Assembly (NCBI RefSeq): GCF_900155605.1
Contig: NZ_LT707420.1
Span: forward strand, 224,509-271,627
DNA from: Actinomyces marseillensis
Lineage (GTDB): Bacteria; Actinomycetota; Actinomycetes; Actinomycetales; Actinomycetaceae
Length of the DNA: 47,119 nt
Direction: 5' to 3'
A program made the translations under genes and the position numbers. Below, piece after piece: positions 34,085 to 43,816 of the stretch. Position 1 is the first letter of the stretch; each line of letters opens with the position of its first letter. The notes beneath the pieces were generated by a model, which was given only the letters and a program-made list of their open reading frames with translations, was not told the origin of the DNA and did no database searches.

Positions 34085-35071
34085 CTACTTTTCTGCGCGA
34101 GCGCGACGAAGCGAGTCAACCTCGTAGAGGGCAATTCCCGTGGCAACTGCCGCGTTGAGCGATTCCACCGCCGAGGCGATCGGGATCGACACGATCTGAT
34201 CGCAGGTCTGACGAACCAAACGAGACAGGCCACTTCCTTCAGCTCCAGTGACGACGACCAGCGGGCCGTCGGCAAGCTTGAGATCGCGCAATTCGGTGTC
34301 GCCGCCCCCATCGAGGCCGACAACGAAGAAACCGGCCTTCTTGCAGTCTTCGAGCGCTCGCACAAGGTTTGTCGCACGCGCAACAGGCACGCGTGCCGCC
34401 GCTCCAGCTGAAACCTTCCATGCAGTGGTGTTCACGCCTGCACTGCGGCGCTCGGGGATAATCACCCCGTCCGCGCCAAAAGCACCAGAACTACGCAAGA
34501 CAGCGCCAAGGTTATGCGGGTCAGTGACCTGATCAAGGGCGACTAAAAGCGGGATATCCAGCTGCTGCAAAGACTCCGCAATAAGATCCTCAACGTCGCG
34601 GTATTCGTATCCGCGCACTTCAATGGCAACGCCCTGGTGGACCGCACCGTCAGTTGCGACGTCTAGGTCGCGGCGCGTGACCTCGTAGACCGGCGCTCCC
34701 ATTCCCGAGGCCAGGCGGACAACTTCTTCAACGCGGTCGTCCTTCACGTTGTCAAGGACAAAGACACGTTCGATGGGCACTCCCGCGCGTGCGGCCTCGG
34801 CAACGGGATTGCGGCCGGCAATCAGCTCGTGGCCCTCAGCGATCTTGATCGAGGACTTGGCGCGGGCACGCGCGATGGCGGCTTCCTGAGCCTCCCGGGC
34901 TTCGCGGGCTTTCTTGCGCTTAAATGCGGGATGGTAGGTGCGGTCCTCGGCCTTGGGCGTCGGGCCTTTACCTTCGAGGCGACGGCGCGAGTGACCGCCA
35001 GTGCCGACCTTCGGGCCTTTCTTCGAGCCCGGTTTTCTTACGGCACCGCGACGTCCATCATTTCCAGCCAT
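34085..35071 (-). CDS. rlmB: SPOUT-class 23S rRNA 2'-O-methyltransferase (RlmB/TrmH family)
   Basis: This 328-aa protein has a basic, low-complexity N-terminus (about 1-75; RKPGSKKGPKVGTGGHSRRR), then the RlmB substrate-binding domain (ELIAGRNPVAEAARAGVPIERVFV) and the SPOUT catalytic domain. The knot motifs are DPHNLGAVLRSSGAFGADGV, VTGAEGSGLSRLV and SIPIASAVESLNAAVATGIALYE. The family methylates the 2'-hydroxyl of a guanosine in 23S rRNA with AdoMet. The ATG at 35071 (MAGNDGRRG) has AAGGAG upstream; the longer frame is rejected. In other actinobacteria this gene follows cysS; here a DUF1697 gene lies between them. Confidence 0.93.
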   Translation of the reverse strand: MAGNDGRRGAVRKPGSKKGPKVGTGGHSRRRLEGKGPTPKAEDRTYHPAFKRKKAREAREAQEAAIARARAKSSIKIAEGHELIAGRNPVAEAARAGVPIERVFVLDNVKDDRVEEVVRLASGMGAPVYEVTRRDLDVATDGAVHQGVAIEVRGYEYRDVEDLIAESLQQLDIPLLVALDQVTDPHNLGAVLRSSGAFGADGVIIPERRSAGVNTTAWKVSAGAAARVPVARATNLVRALEDCKKAGFFVVGLDGGGDTELRDLKLADGPLVVVTGAEGSGLSRLVRQTCDQIVSIPIASAVESLNAAVATGIALYEVDSLRRARAEK

Positions 35072-35170
35072 CGTGTCTCCTTGTTTTGTCGTGAACTGAC
35101 ACAAGCATACGGCGTTCAAGTCGCGTAGGGGCCTCAAGGGCGCGTGTGGGCAAATATCACACTAGAGGGA

Positions 35171-35716
35171 TCAGTCCCGCGAGAGCATTGCAGCGATCCG
35201 TTCAACCGTCGCACCGCTGCGGATTGTCACCTGGCGATAAAAGTCCTCGCGCATCAGGTACTTGTGGTAGGCGGTCTTGAGGAACGAGGCCTCGTCGAAT
35301 TTTGCCCAGAACACGGCATGCTTGCCAAAGTGGACGGATTCATCTCCCAGCACCATTGCTTCGATGCGCTCGCGTACGTGGTCCTGCTCTAACCCGCGTG
35401 TGTAGAAAAGAACGTCGCGTCGAGCGGCGTCCCCATGCCACCAGTGGGGTAGATCAGACAATTCCATAAGGTATTCCTGCCCAGACAGGAGAGCCAAGCG
35501 AATCGGGAAGGAATAGTATCGATCTAGGACAGACTCGACGCTACGAGCCACTTCTTCATGCGTAGCATCGGCTATAAAAACAAGGTTCCCGCTGTTGATG
35601 TATGAGCGTACTTCCACAAAGCCTTCACACGCGATTTGCTCACGCAGTTCGCTCATGACGACCTTGTTCTTACCACCGACGTTGATGCCGCGCAGTAACG
35701 CTACATACTCCATCAT
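35171..35716 (-). CDS. DUF1697 family protein
   Basis: This 181-aa protein carries the family opening YVALLRGINVGGKNKV, followed by VRSYINSGNLVF and, near the end, FDEASFLKTAYHKYLM. All are standard DUF1697 marks and the length is typical. Biochemical function is unknown; the fold is ferredoxin-like. Two adjacent ATG codons (35716 and 35713) share the AGGA upstream, so the start may move by one codon. It sits 26 bases downstream of cysS on the same strand, so it may be co-transcribed, but it interrupts the usual cysS-methyltransferase neighbourhood. Confidence 0.88.
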   Translation of the reverse strand: MMEYVALLRGINVGGKNKVVMSELREQIACEGFVEVRSYINSGNLVFIADATHEEVARSVESVLDRYYSFPIRLALLSGQEYLMELSDLPHWWHGDAARRDVLFYTRGLEQDHVRERIEAMVLGDESVHFGKHAVFWAKFDEASFLKTAYHKYLMREDFYRQVTIRSGATVERIAAMLSRD

Positions 35717-35742
35717 TCCTACCCGTCTGCACACTACCTGGT

Positions 35743-37206
35743 CTATCCGATGCTCCAGGTTGCTCCCTCTTTCCCGTCGGCGACCTGGACTCCCGCTTCT
35801 GCGAGGCGATCACGAATCTGGTCAGCTGTTGCCCAGTCTTTGTCGGCGCGCGCCTGGGCACGCTGCTCGAGGAGAGCACCAACCAGCACGTCAAGCGCAT
35901 GCTTTTGCGGGTCATCCCCGGTGTTTCCCGAGGCCGACGCACCCGCGCCTGCGTGTGCCCACTGCGGCGAGGCCGGGTCTAAACCGAGCACATCAAGCAT
36001 GGAGCGAACCAGGATTTGCTGGCGTTTAATGGCCTGGGAATCACCATCTGCCAGGGCAATATTGCCCAGCTTGAGCTGTTCGTGGACTGCGGCAAGGGCG
36101 CCTGCAACATTGAGGTCGTCATTCATTGCCTGAGTGAAGGCTTCGGGGAGTTCTTCGGGGCTCAAGAACAGCTCCTCCGGGCTTGCTTCACCGACGGCCT
36201 CGATCGAGCGAGTGACAAAAGTCGAGAACTTTTCCCATGCTGCGTTCGCATCCGGGAGGGTATCCGGCCCCCACTCGATAGCGCTGCGGTAGTGCACGGT
36301 CGAGAGAGCCCAACGCACCGCAGCTGCTGGGAAATCCTCCGTGAGGGTGTCGATCGAGAGCACATTTCCCAAGGATTTCGACATTTTTTCGCCCTTGGTG
36401 GTCACCCATGCGTTGTGGACCCACAGGCGCGCGAAGTCCCAGCCGGCTCCGTGAGACTGTGCCTGCTCGTTTTCGTGGTGAGGGAAGCGCAGGTCGATTC
36501 CGCCGCCGTGAATATCGAAAGCCTCACCCAAGTAGCGGTACGACATAGCCGAGCATTCGAGGTGCCAGCCCGGACGTCCCTTCCCCCAAGGGGAATCCCA
36601 CGAGGCCGTGGCTGGTTCTTCGGGCTTTGCAGCCTTCCAAAGCGCGAAGTCGCGTGGGTCCTTCTTCCCAGCCTCGGTTGCCGAATCGATCTGCGATTCA
36701 TCTTCCGTCGTTCGCATATCTTCCAGGCGCTGGTGAGTGAGGGAACCGTAGTCTTTCTGAGAACTCACACTGAAGTACACGTTTCCCGCGCCATCGCTGT
36801 ATGCGTGACCACGATCGACCAAGCGTTGGATCAGAGCAATCTGTTCTGGGACGTGCCCGGTCGCACGCGGTTCATAGGTGGGGTCAAGCACACCGAGCTT
36901 GTGATAAGCCTCAGTAAATTCGCGCTCATAGCGCTGCGCCCACGCCCACCACGGAACCCCAGCCTGGGCAGACTTATTCAGGATCTTGTCGTCGATATCA
37001 GTGACATTGCGAATGTAGGTCACTTCCAGACCTGCGCGCTTGAGCCAGCGGATCAGTGAATCGAAAGCAACCGCCGAGCGCAAATGACCGACGTGAGGGG
37101 ACCCCTGAACAGTCGCACCACACAGGTAGATTCCCACGTGTCCAGGAATCACCGGTTCCAGCGGCTTCAGACGTGCAGTTTTCGAATCGTACAGATGAAG
37201 GCTCAT
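35743..37206 (-). CDS. cysS: Cysteinyl-tRNA synthetase
   Basis: This 487-aa class I aminoacyl-tRNA synthetase charges tRNA-Cys. The HIGH-type motif is PHVGH after the zinc-ligand Cys in YLCGATVQG. Further zinc ligands appear at HLECSAMS and FPHHENEQ, and the KMSKS loop is GEKMSKSLGN. A DALR-like region and C-terminal domain (YDSKT N-terminus, ending DGKEGATWSIG) complete it. Length favours CysS over the shorter MshC ligase of mycothiol synthesis, which shares the motifs. The start at 37206 gives the conserved MSLHLYDSKT. Confidence 0.96.
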   Translation of the reverse strand: MSLHLYDSKTARLKPLEPVIPGHVGIYLCGATVQGSPHVGHLRSAVAFDSLIRWLKRAGLEVTYIRNVTDIDDKILNKSAQAGVPWWAWAQRYEREFTEAYHKLGVLDPTYEPRATGHVPEQIALIQRLVDRGHAYSDGAGNVYFSVSSQKDYGSLTHQRLEDMRTTEDESQIDSATEAGKKDPRDFALWKAAKPEEPATASWDSPWGKGRPGWHLECSAMSYRYLGEAFDIHGGGIDLRFPHHENEQAQSHGAGWDFARLWVHNAWVTTKGEKMSKSLGNVLSIDTLTEDFPAAAVRWALSTVHYRSAIEWGPDTLPDANAAWEKFSTFVTRSIEAVGEASPEELFLSPEELPEAFTQAMNDDLNVAGALAAVHEQLKLGNIALADGDSQAIKRQQILVRSMLDVLGLDPASPQWAHAGAGASASGNTGDDPQKHALDVLVGALLEQRAQARADKDWATADQIRDRLAEAGVQVADGKEGATWSIG

Positions 37207-37279
37207 GCTCTCATGGTAAACGGTGCTACCTGCATCTGGAGACCAGTTCAGTTCCCGGGACCGTGTAAACGCAGAGAAA

Positions 37280-38731
37280 TTACCTTCCCGGCTGCACGCG
37301 CGTGCGAATCAGTTCCTTAAGAGCATCAACATCGCGAGGCAACGCAGCGACCTTCTGTTCATGCCCCTCAATATCCGCAAAACGCAACGGAACCGGAGGA
37401 ACAAAGCCCACGGCCTCGGCAATCGTTTCCTCAAACTTCACGGGAAGCGCAGTCTCCATCACCACGACTGGGCCCTCCAGCTGCCCAGCGACCTGACGGG
37501 CAACCTGCACGCCATCGGCAGTGTGGGGATCGAGGAGGTAGTGCGATTCCTCCCAGGTGCGGCGGATTTGGGCGAGACGATCTGCGTGCGTGGACGAGGC
37601 CGCGCAGAAGCCGAAGTTCTGCTGAAGTTTTGCGAATTCTTCGGTTCCAGAAAGGTCGAAATAACCCTGCGCGGCAACTTGGTTGAAAAGATCGCGCGTG
37701 CGCGCGGCATCTCGGCCCACAAGATCGAAGATGAATCGTTCAAAGTTCGAAGCCTTCGAGATATCCATCGAAGGCGAGGAAGTCGCAAGAGTATCTTCAC
37801 TGCTTCGAACCCGGTAGACGCCCGTTCGGAAGAACTCCTCAAGAACGTTATTTTCGTTTGTCGCAACGACCAGAGATTCCAGGGGAAGTCCCATTTGGCG
37901 GGCAATGTGCGCAGCGCAGATATTGCCGAAGTTGCCGGAGGGAACGCACACGTTCACGCGCGCGTCTTCACCAAGGCGCTCACTCAGGCGCAACCATGTC
38001 GCAATGTAGTAGACAACCTGGGCTAACAGGCGTGCCCAGTTGATGGAGTTGACGGCACCGATGTGCCACTGCTGTTTGAAGTCGGCATCGATGTTGACGG
38101 CTTTGACCAGGTCTTGGCAGTCGTCGAAAACTCCATCAACAGCCACGTTAACGATGTTCTCATCGAGGAGAGAGAACATTTGTGCGCGTTGGAAAGGCGT
38201 CATGCGACCGGCGGGCGTCAACATGACAACGCTCAGTCCCTTGCGCCCGCGGAGGGCATACTCGGCGGCGCTTCCCGTATCACCCGAGGTCGCACCGACG
38301 ATGGTGAGCCAATCTCCGCGGCGTTCAAGTTCATACTCGAAAAGCTCGCCGAGCAGCTGCATGGCCATGTCCTTGAATGCGGCTGTGGGGCCGTTGGACA
38401 GGTGCGCAAGCCAGAGGTTTTCTTCCTGGTTCAGGCAGGTTACGGGGACAATTTCGGGGTCGGAAAAGACCGGGGTGCGGTAGGCACGAGCGCAGATGGC
38501 TTCAATATCTGAGCGGGGAATATCGTCGATAAACAGCTCAAGAACTCGAGCTGCAAGGGCGGCGTAACCGCGTTCTTTGAGCAGTGTCTGCCACTCGCTC
38601 AACTGATTACTGCTGAGCGATGGGTAGCTTTCGGGCAGGTACAGGCCGCCGTCAGGCGCAAGTCCAGCGAGCAAAATATCGCAGAAGGACGCGGAAGTGG
38701 CCTGGGTGTCTCTGGTCGAAATGTAACGCAC
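37280..38731 (-). CDS. thrC: Threonine synthase
   Basis: This 483-aa PLP enzyme converts O-phosphohomoserine to threonine. Its start, MRYISTRD with LAPDGGLYLPE, is typical of the longer, E. coli/yeast-like class. The PLP lysine is Lys120 in GPTAAFKDMAMQ, and GATSGDTGSAAEYALRG supplies the phosphate-binding loop. The start is a GTG with AGGGTG upstream. The gene lies between cysS and ispF, where most relatives with this gene block do not carry it, so it is probably an insertion into the neighbourhood. No other threonine gene is nearby. Confidence 0.95.
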   Translation of the reverse strand: MRYISTRDTQATSASFCDILLAGLAPDGGLYLPESYPSLSSNQLSEWQTLLKERGYAALAARVLELFIDDIPRSDIEAICARAYRTPVFSDPEIVPVTCLNQEENLWLAHLSNGPTAAFKDMAMQLLGELFEYELERRGDWLTIVGATSGDTGSAAEYALRGRKGLSVVMLTPAGRMTPFQRAQMFSLLDENIVNVAVDGVFDDCQDLVKAVNIDADFKQQWHIGAVNSINWARLLAQVVYYIATWLRLSERLGEDARVNVCVPSGNFGNICAAHIARQMGLPLESLVVATNENNVLEEFFRTGVYRVRSSEDTLATSSPSMDISKASNFERFIFDLVGRDAARTRDLFNQVAAQGYFDLSGTEEFAKLQQNFGFCAASSTHADRLAQIRRTWEESHYLLDPHTADGVQVARQVAGQLEGPVVVMETALPVKFEETIAEAVGFVPPVPLRFADIEGHEQKVAALPRDVDALKELIRTRVQPGR

Positions 38732-38849
38732 GGTCTCACCCTACCGTGAGCACAGGCAGGCAGCGGGGTGAATCGATTCATCTGAGACGCTTTGCCTGAG
38801 TTGAGAAAAACTGTACGCAAATGCCGGCGAGGACATTTAGGCTACTGGC

Positions 38850-39353
38850 ATGAGTGAAATATCTTCCCCTTTTCGTGTCGGACACGCAATCGACGTCCAC
38901 GCCTTTGCTTCATCCGTTTCGCCCCATGACGGGAAAACGCTGATGCTTGCCTGCCTGGAATGGCCGGGGGAAACCCCTCTTGAAGGGCACTCTGATGGGG
39001 ATGCCGCTGCCCACGCGGCCTGCGACGCGCTTCTCGCCGCTGCCGGCCTCGGAGATCTGGGAACGAACTTCGGAACGGATCGCCCAGAATGGTCGGGTGC
39101 CTCTGGGCAAGCGTTCCTCACGGAAGTTAGGCGAATGCTCTGCGAAGCCGGATGGACGATTGGAAACGTCACCGTCCAAGTAATCGCAAAACGGCCGCGA
39201 ATGATGAAGCGACTACCCGAAGCCTCAGAAAAGATGAGCCAGATTCTGGGGGCTCCAGTGTCAGTTTCAGCTACAACGACTGACGGCCTCGGTTTCACCG
39301 GAAGGGGGGAAGGAATCGCAGCAAGCGCAACAGCATTGATTTTCCGCGCGTAG
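38850..39353 (+). CDS. ispF: 2-C-methyl-D-erythritol 2,4-cyclodiphosphate synthase
   Basis: This 167-aa MEP-pathway enzyme cyclises CDP-methylerythritol phosphate. The metal ligands Asp15 and His17 are in GHAIDVHAF, with His47 in [12 protein letters not shown]. The signature block continues with [13 protein letters not shown], and [17 protein letters not shown] near the end is conserved. The sequence is a little longer than the E. coli protein because of a loop after the first strand ([10 protein letters not shown]). It is transcribed opposite to its usual neighbours ispD and cysS, an inversion relative to the common actinobacterial order. Only 21 bases separate its stop from that of the MFS gene. 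Confidence 0.95.
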   Translation: MSEISSPFRVGHAIDVHAFASSVSPHDGKTLMLACLEWPGETPLEGHSDGDAAAHAACDALLAAAGLGDLGTNFGTDRPEWSGASGQAFLTEVRRMLCEAGWTIGNVTVQVIAKRPRMMKRLPEASEKMSQILGAPVSVSATTTDGLGFTGRGEGIAASATALIFRA

Positions 39354-39374
39354 GGACTATGCGGATGCCCCAAG

Positions 39375-40757
39375 CTACTGCAGGCTATCGAGCCGCGCCT
39401 TCGCCGGGTGAACGAAGAGCGTCAAGATCAAGCCCAGAGCCAAGATCAAAATGATGCCCAGAATTCCCCAGTAGGTGTAGTCGTGGCCAGCCGGCGTCCA
39501 CCTGCGGCCAAGGTTCAAGAACACCGCGTACATCGCGGGGGCCAAGAAGGACACTGCTCGTCCTGTCGTCGCGTAGAGCCCGAAGACCTCGCCTTCACGA
39601 CCTTCGGGAATCATGCGTCCCAGGAAAGACCGAGATGCAGACTGAGTCGGACCGACAAAAACGCACAGAGCCAAACCAAAAGTCCAGAAAATGATCTTTC
39701 CGCCGTTGTGTAGGAAGAAGACGCTCATTCCCGCAACCACCATGCAGCTCAGTGACAGCACAATGAGCTGCTTCGGGCCAATGACGTCATCCAAGGTGCC
39801 CATCGCAATTGTGGCAATTCCTGCAACGATATTCGCGGCGATCGCGAAGATAATTACTTCACCCGATGTGAAGCCGAAAGCGGTACCCGCCAAGATCGCG
39901 CCGAAGGTGAAAACACCAGCGAGCCCGTCACGGAAGACCGCCGAAGCGATTAGGAAGAACAGGGTGTGCGGAGTGTCCTTAGCCAGGGACTTCACCGTAC
40001 TTCCCAGCTTGCGGTAGGAATCCCATAGGGTCTCGTGTTCGCCGTGCTTTTCGTCAATGTGCTTGGGCTTAACCGGGTGGAACATCAACGGCAAAGAGGA
40101 CAGCAGCATCCACAGCGCGGCAATGACCATCGAAACTCGAATATTCAGCCCATTCTCGTGGGTAATTCCAAACCAACCGACCTCGGGGTTAATGAGGCCG
40201 ACGTACAGAATAAGGAGCAGAACAATTCCACCAACGTAACCCGAACCCCATCCAAGGCCCGAAATACGGCCCATGTTGTCCTTCGTTGACAGGTGGTTCA
40301 GCATGGCGTTGTAGTTCACCGAGGCGAACTCGAAGAAAATATTTCCCACACCAAGCAGGCCGATGCCCAACAGCAATCCCCCACGCGGCCCCAGGGGTCC
40401 CTGCGGCGCAACGAAGAACATCAACGCCAGGCAGATCACCACAAGAACCGTGAAGATTGAGAGCGCGACGCCACCTTTTCCACGGCGGTCTGCCCTCTGT
40501 CCGGTAATCGGGGCCAAGAGTGCGATGATGATTCCCGCGGCGAAAAGACCCCACGAGAGGTAATCACTGGCAGTTCCCTTGTCAGTGAAAGTGCCATCGT
40601 GTGTCAGGTACACCGAAAAGACGAAAGTCGTTGCAACTGCGTTGAACGCTGCCGATCCCCAGTCCCACATTGCCCACTCAATAACGGGCTTCGTCAGGAT
40701 CGATGATTTCTTCTTCGACGAAGCATTCATCGACTGAGGGGTCGTCGTTTCACTCAT
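39375..40757 (-). CDS. UMF1-type major facilitator superfamily transporter
   Basis: This 460-aa protein has about twelve membrane segments. After a Ser/Lys-rich start, the first segment reads VIEWAMWDWGSAAFNAVATTF, the UMF1/Atg22-like opening of a Trp-x-x-x-Asp-Trp next to a helix. The MFS A-like loop is GQRADRRGKGG. A long cytosolic loop (KPKHIDEKHGEHETLWDSY) divides the two halves. ATG 40757 has AAGGAG five bases upstream; a GTG at 40763 is embedded in that site. The substrate is unknown; amino-acid export is proposed for some relatives. It separates ispD from ispF. Confidence 0.88.
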   Translation of the reverse strand: MSETTTPQSMNASSKKKSSILTKPVIEWAMWDWGSAAFNAVATTFVFSVYLTHDGTFTDKGTASDYLSWGLFAAGIIIALLAPITGQRADRRGKGGVALSIFTVLVVICLALMFFVAPQGPLGPRGGLLLGIGLLGVGNIFFEFASVNYNAMLNHLSTKDNMGRISGLGWGSGYVGGIVLLLILYVGLINPEVGWFGITHENGLNIRVSMVIAALWMLLSSLPLMFHPVKPKHIDEKHGEHETLWDSYRKLGSTVKSLAKDTPHTLFFLIASAVFRDGLAGVFTFGAILAGTAFGFTSGEVIIFAIAANIVAGIATIAMGTLDDVIGPKQLIVLSLSCMVVAGMSVFFLHNGGKIIFWTFGLALCVFVGPTQSASRSFLGRMIPEGREGEVFGLYATTGRAVSFLAPAMYAVFLNLGRRWTPAGHDYTYWGILGIILILALGLILTLFVHPAKARLDSLQ

Positions 40758-40846
40758 ACTCACTCCTTATGCGCCTACGACCTTAGGCCTACAAGTGAAC
40801 CTAGCACGGCACAGTTCAGAAAAAGAAAAAATAGATGTGATGGTCG

Positions 40847-41677
40847 TCAAGCTTGAGCGCCCCCGGCTAGGATCGCACGAGCAAAAACCAGATCAATTGG
40901 GGTCGTAATCTTGAGTGCACGCCCCTCACCCGGGACGATCCGAACGGGAATCCCCGCGCTCTGAGCTAAGCCTGCATCATCAGTAAGCGCTGTTTCCTCA
41001 CTGTTTCCAAAGGACGCGGCACCCCTATGCAGTTCCCGAATCACCGACCACGGAAATCCCTGAGGAGTTTGGACAGCAACCAGTCCACTACGATCAACGG
41101 TCGCATCGACATAGCGCGCGCTCGAGGATTCCCCCGCCGAGGCCTCGTCAATCAGGCGGAAACTCTTCAAGGTATCGGAAACCGGAAGCCCCGGAATGAC
41201 AGCCTTCTCACCAGAGCGGAGGGCTTCGATGATCCGCCGAACCAGCTGCGCAGACACCAGGGGGCGCGCAGCGTCGTGAATCAGCACCGGCGTATCCTCC
41301 CCCACTGCCGAGGCCGTGGGATCCGATACAGAAATGGCGCACTTTCGGGCAGCGGTATCTTCCCCCAAGATTTCTGCAAGCGCATCCAAGCCTGCCGCGA
41401 CAGAGGCTTGACGCGATAGAGGAGAACCGGGGACAACACGCGAGATTGCGCGCAATTCCGGCGAAGAAAGCGCCTCGTTAAATTCGTCGAGGTGAGCGGG
41501 AGGCGCGGTAATGATCGAAAAGGCAACGCCGCCCGCGTGCAGATTAAGCAGAGCACGCTCAACAAGAGACATACCCTCAAGATCGACCAAGGCTTTGGGG
41601 CGATCCGAGCCCAGCCGACTACCCGATCCTGCGGCAGTGATTACCGCAAAAACTCGATCGGAATGAGTCTGTGTCAC
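40847..41677 (-). CDS. ispD: 2-C-methyl-D-erythritol 4-phosphate cytidylyltransferase
   Basis: This 276-aa enzyme transfers CMP to methylerythritol phosphate, the third step of the MEP isoprenoid pathway. The nucleotide-binding motif is [16 protein letters not shown], and [12 protein letters not shown] and [16 protein letters not shown] match the conserved central and terminal blocks. An extra acidic loop ([24 protein letters not shown], split around residue 110) makes it longer than average. Its GTG overlaps the carD stop (GTGA), the same tight coupling seen in many actinobacteria. Confidence 0.94.
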   Translation of the reverse strand: MTQTHSDRVFAVITAAGSGSRLGSDRPKALVDLEGMSLVERALLNLHAGGVAFSIITAPPAHLDEFNEALSSPELRAISRVVPGSPLSRQASVAAGLDALAEILGEDTAARKCAISVSDPTASAVGEDTPVLIHDAARPLVSAQLVRRIIEALRSGEKAVIPGLPVSDTLKSFRLIDEASAGESSSARYVDATVDRSGLVAVQTPQGFPWSVIRELHRGAASFGNSEETALTDDAGLAQSAGIPVRIVPGEGRALKITTPIDLVFARAILAGGAQA

Positions 41678-42213
41678 TCTTCCGAATCGTCTTCCGGGAG
41701 GTCGTCCGCGATGGCGAGGGAGGCGTCGTATCCCTCGGCAAGGACCTCATCGAGTCGAGCAGCAGCAGCGGACTTATCGATGCCGCGGGCAAGAGCAAGT
41801 TCTGAACTGAGGATCTGACGCGCCTTCGTCAGCATGCGCTTCTCGCCCGTCGAGAGCTTCTTTTGATCATCGCGACGAGTAAGATCGCGGACAACCTCGG
41901 CGACCTTCACAATGTCACCGGTCGCGATCTTCTCTTGGTTTGCCTTGAAACGACGAGACCAGTTCGTCGGTTCCTCAATATAGGGAGCGCGAAGAACCGA
42001 GAGAACGGTTTCAAGCCCGTCTTCGTCCACAACGTCACGAACCCCAACAAGGTCAACGTTTTCGGCGGGAACCTGAATAGTAAGATCTCCCTGGCTCACG
42101 CGAAGAGTTAGGTAGATCTTCTCTTCTCCGCGAATCATGCGGGTGGAGATTTCCTCAATCTTGGCGGCACCGTGGTGAGGGTAAACAACGGTCTGACCGA
42201 TCTCAAATGACAT
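41674..42213 (-). CDS. carD: CarD family RNA polymerase-binding transcription regulator
   Basis: This 179-aa protein begins [22 protein letters not shown], the Tudor-like RNAP-interaction domain that binds the beta subunit. The C-terminal helical DNA-binding domain includes [13 protein letters not shown] (with the Trp that contacts the upstream edge of the bubble) and [10 protein letters not shown]. The tail is acidic ([10 protein letters not shown]). CarD stabilises open complexes at many promoters, rRNA ones included. The start at 42213 has AGGAG eight bases upstream. It is the first gene of a coupled pair with ispD. Confidence 0.96.
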   Translation of the reverse strand: MSFEIGQTVVYPHHGAAKIEEISTRMIRGEEKIYLTLRVSQGDLTIQVPAENVDLVGVRDVVDEDGLETVLSVLRAPYIEEPTNWSRRFKANQEKIATGDIVKVAEVVRDLTRRDDQKKLSTGEKRMLTKARQILSSELALARGIDKSAAAARLDEVLAEGYDASLAIADDLPEDDSEE

Positions 42214-42251
42214 AGAAGAAACTCCTGCACTCCAGCTGAACTGCGGTTTAT

Positions 42252-42257
42252 ATTCTA
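42252..42257 (-). promoter_or_regulatory. Possible -10 box of carD
   Basis: TAGAAT on the minus strand would place transcription start about 30 bases before the carD ATG. The -35 side shows no good match, as is common in high-GC actinobacteria. The remaining spacer to 42496 holds no gene and no clear terminator. Confidence 0.35.
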
Positions 42258-42496
42258 TCAGTTCGTGCCCTTTGTGTGCCCGGGACGAGAACTCGCTTTT
42301 TCCTGAGGATTCACAGAGCTTTGCTGCCTGAAGTCTTTCCGCGGGAAGGTAGCAGTTCTCCCGCGGCCAGCAGTTACCGAAACTTCAAAGTCGGACGCGC
42401 TCTTCCTTCCCATGTCCCTCCGCGTACAAGTGGCCCCGGGGCCCGCTTCCATCTACCGAAATGAGTCTCGGATTTCTCTCCGCGCGCAAGCGATCC

Positions 42497-43579
42497 CTAG
42501 CCATTAGATCGGACTCTGAGTCGTTTTCGTCGCCTCGCTTGCCAGAGAAGAATCTCGGAAAGCTGTCTCAGAACGAGGGATGGTTCGGCCAGCGCACTCC
42601 ACCGCAGACGAACGACTTTCCAGCCCTCGGCCTCGAGACGACGCTGGCGATCTTGCTCATCTTCAATCACCGAATGAACCTGATCGACGGTATCCCCATA
42701 TTTCTGGCGGCCATCAAATTCATATGCAATTTTGTGCCTTGGAAAAGCAATATCGACGAAACACTGCCGACCGACAGCAATGACTTCATATTGGGTCTGC
42801 ATTTGAGGAGCCCTGGCAGATTGCAAAATGAACAGGAGACGAGATTCGCCGGGAGATTCGCAGCCTGCATCAAGTCTGGGGATCAAGGATCGAAGCTTGG
42901 CGGCGTTACGAATATTGCGGGCAAGGCTCGCATGAATGAGTTGAAGATTCTCTCGAACTGAGCGTTCCCGGGCGCGAGAAACCTCTTGCCTGAAACGATT
43001 GAAGTTGACGATGGCCGCAAAAATCATGTTGATCTGGGCAAAAAGATCAGCCAAGTGCACGTGGCGAGGTGCACGCGTCACGCAGCGGATGAGGAGAGAT
43101 TCTTGATCTAAGAAACGCAGTCCTGAAACAGTCTTAAGACCCGCACGCCCATCACAATGACGCGGGCGGACGCTGATCGCAGCTGCGACGACGTGCTGAT
43201 CGAGAGCAACTGCTGGGAAATGCAGAGGACGAAGGCTGTGATCTTTGCCGTGACACAAATCCGGAGCGAGGGCAAAGTCGTGCGTGTAGCCATAGATAAA
43301 GAGTGACAGACGAGAATCAAGCACGAGATAGGGGCGTCGGTGGATCGCCGCCAGAGCTCGTGCGACCAGGACCACGAATTGACCATTCACCAGCCCTTGA
43401 TGACAAGCCGATCGGAGGACAGATGAGGGAAGATAACTTCCTCTGATGATCCGAACGATTTCACCGGATCGACAGCGATTGGCGAGAACTCGTCGGTTAC
43501 TTGTAGACGAGTAGAGCATTGCTTGGGACACACTCCGAATAATCGAGCAGATGAGACGTGGCTCAATAACGAGTTTCAC
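42497..43579 (-). CDS. DUF559/Vsr-like nuclease-domain protein
   Basis: This ~360-aa protein has an N-terminal part with VLANRCRSGEIVRIIRGSYLP, which resembles the winged-helix segment of AbiEi-type antitoxin/regulator proteins. The C-terminal ~110 residues form a Vsr/DUF559-like PD-(D/E)xK domain: Glu in ESRLLF, Asp in CFVDIAF, KIAYEFDGRQKYG, and the terminal EGWKVVRLRWSAL. The GTG at 43579 has AGGAGG five bases upstream; an ATG at 43654 extends the frame without a good site. Such proteins are common in actinobacteria, often lying alone; function is unproven. It is Arg/His-rich and less biased at third positions than the neighbouring housekeeping genes. Confidence 0.78.
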   Translation of the reverse strand: MKLVIEPRLICSIIRSVSQAMLYSSTSNRRVLANRCRSGEIVRIIRGSYLPSSVLRSACHQGLVNGQFVVLVARALAAIHRRPYLVLDSRLSLFIYGYTHDFALAPDLCHGKDHSLRPLHFPAVALDQHVVAAAISVRPRHCDGRAGLKTVSGLRFLDQESLLIRCVTRAPRHVHLADLFAQINMIFAAIVNFNRFRQEVSRARERSVRENLQLIHASLARNIRNAAKLRSLIPRLDAGCESPGESRLLFILQSARAPQMQTQYEVIAVGRQCFVDIAFPRHKIAYEFDGRQKYGDTVDQVHSVIEDEQDRQRRLEAEGWKVVRLRWSALAEPSLVLRQLSEILLWQARRRKRLRVRSNG

Positions 43580-43816
43580 CGCACCCTCCTCTTTCGGATC
43601 TGCACCCGAGAAACACTGTTCATCTATCAGCAAGGATGCGTGCTGAAACTTCAACGGGTGGAACAGTTACGCAATCTGTGGATAACTCAGCGCAAACACA
43701 ACACTGTGGATGCGCAATCACGACACTTTAGGTCAGAAACCGAACCCGCATACAGCAGCTACTCAAATGGCCCACCCGTGCAATCGCTGCCCTAGCGCGC
43801 CCAAATCTCCATACAA

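Noticed and set aside
36016-37059. 347-codon plus-strand frame opposite cysS
   Set aside because: Antisense to an unmistakable cysteinyl-tRNA synthetase.
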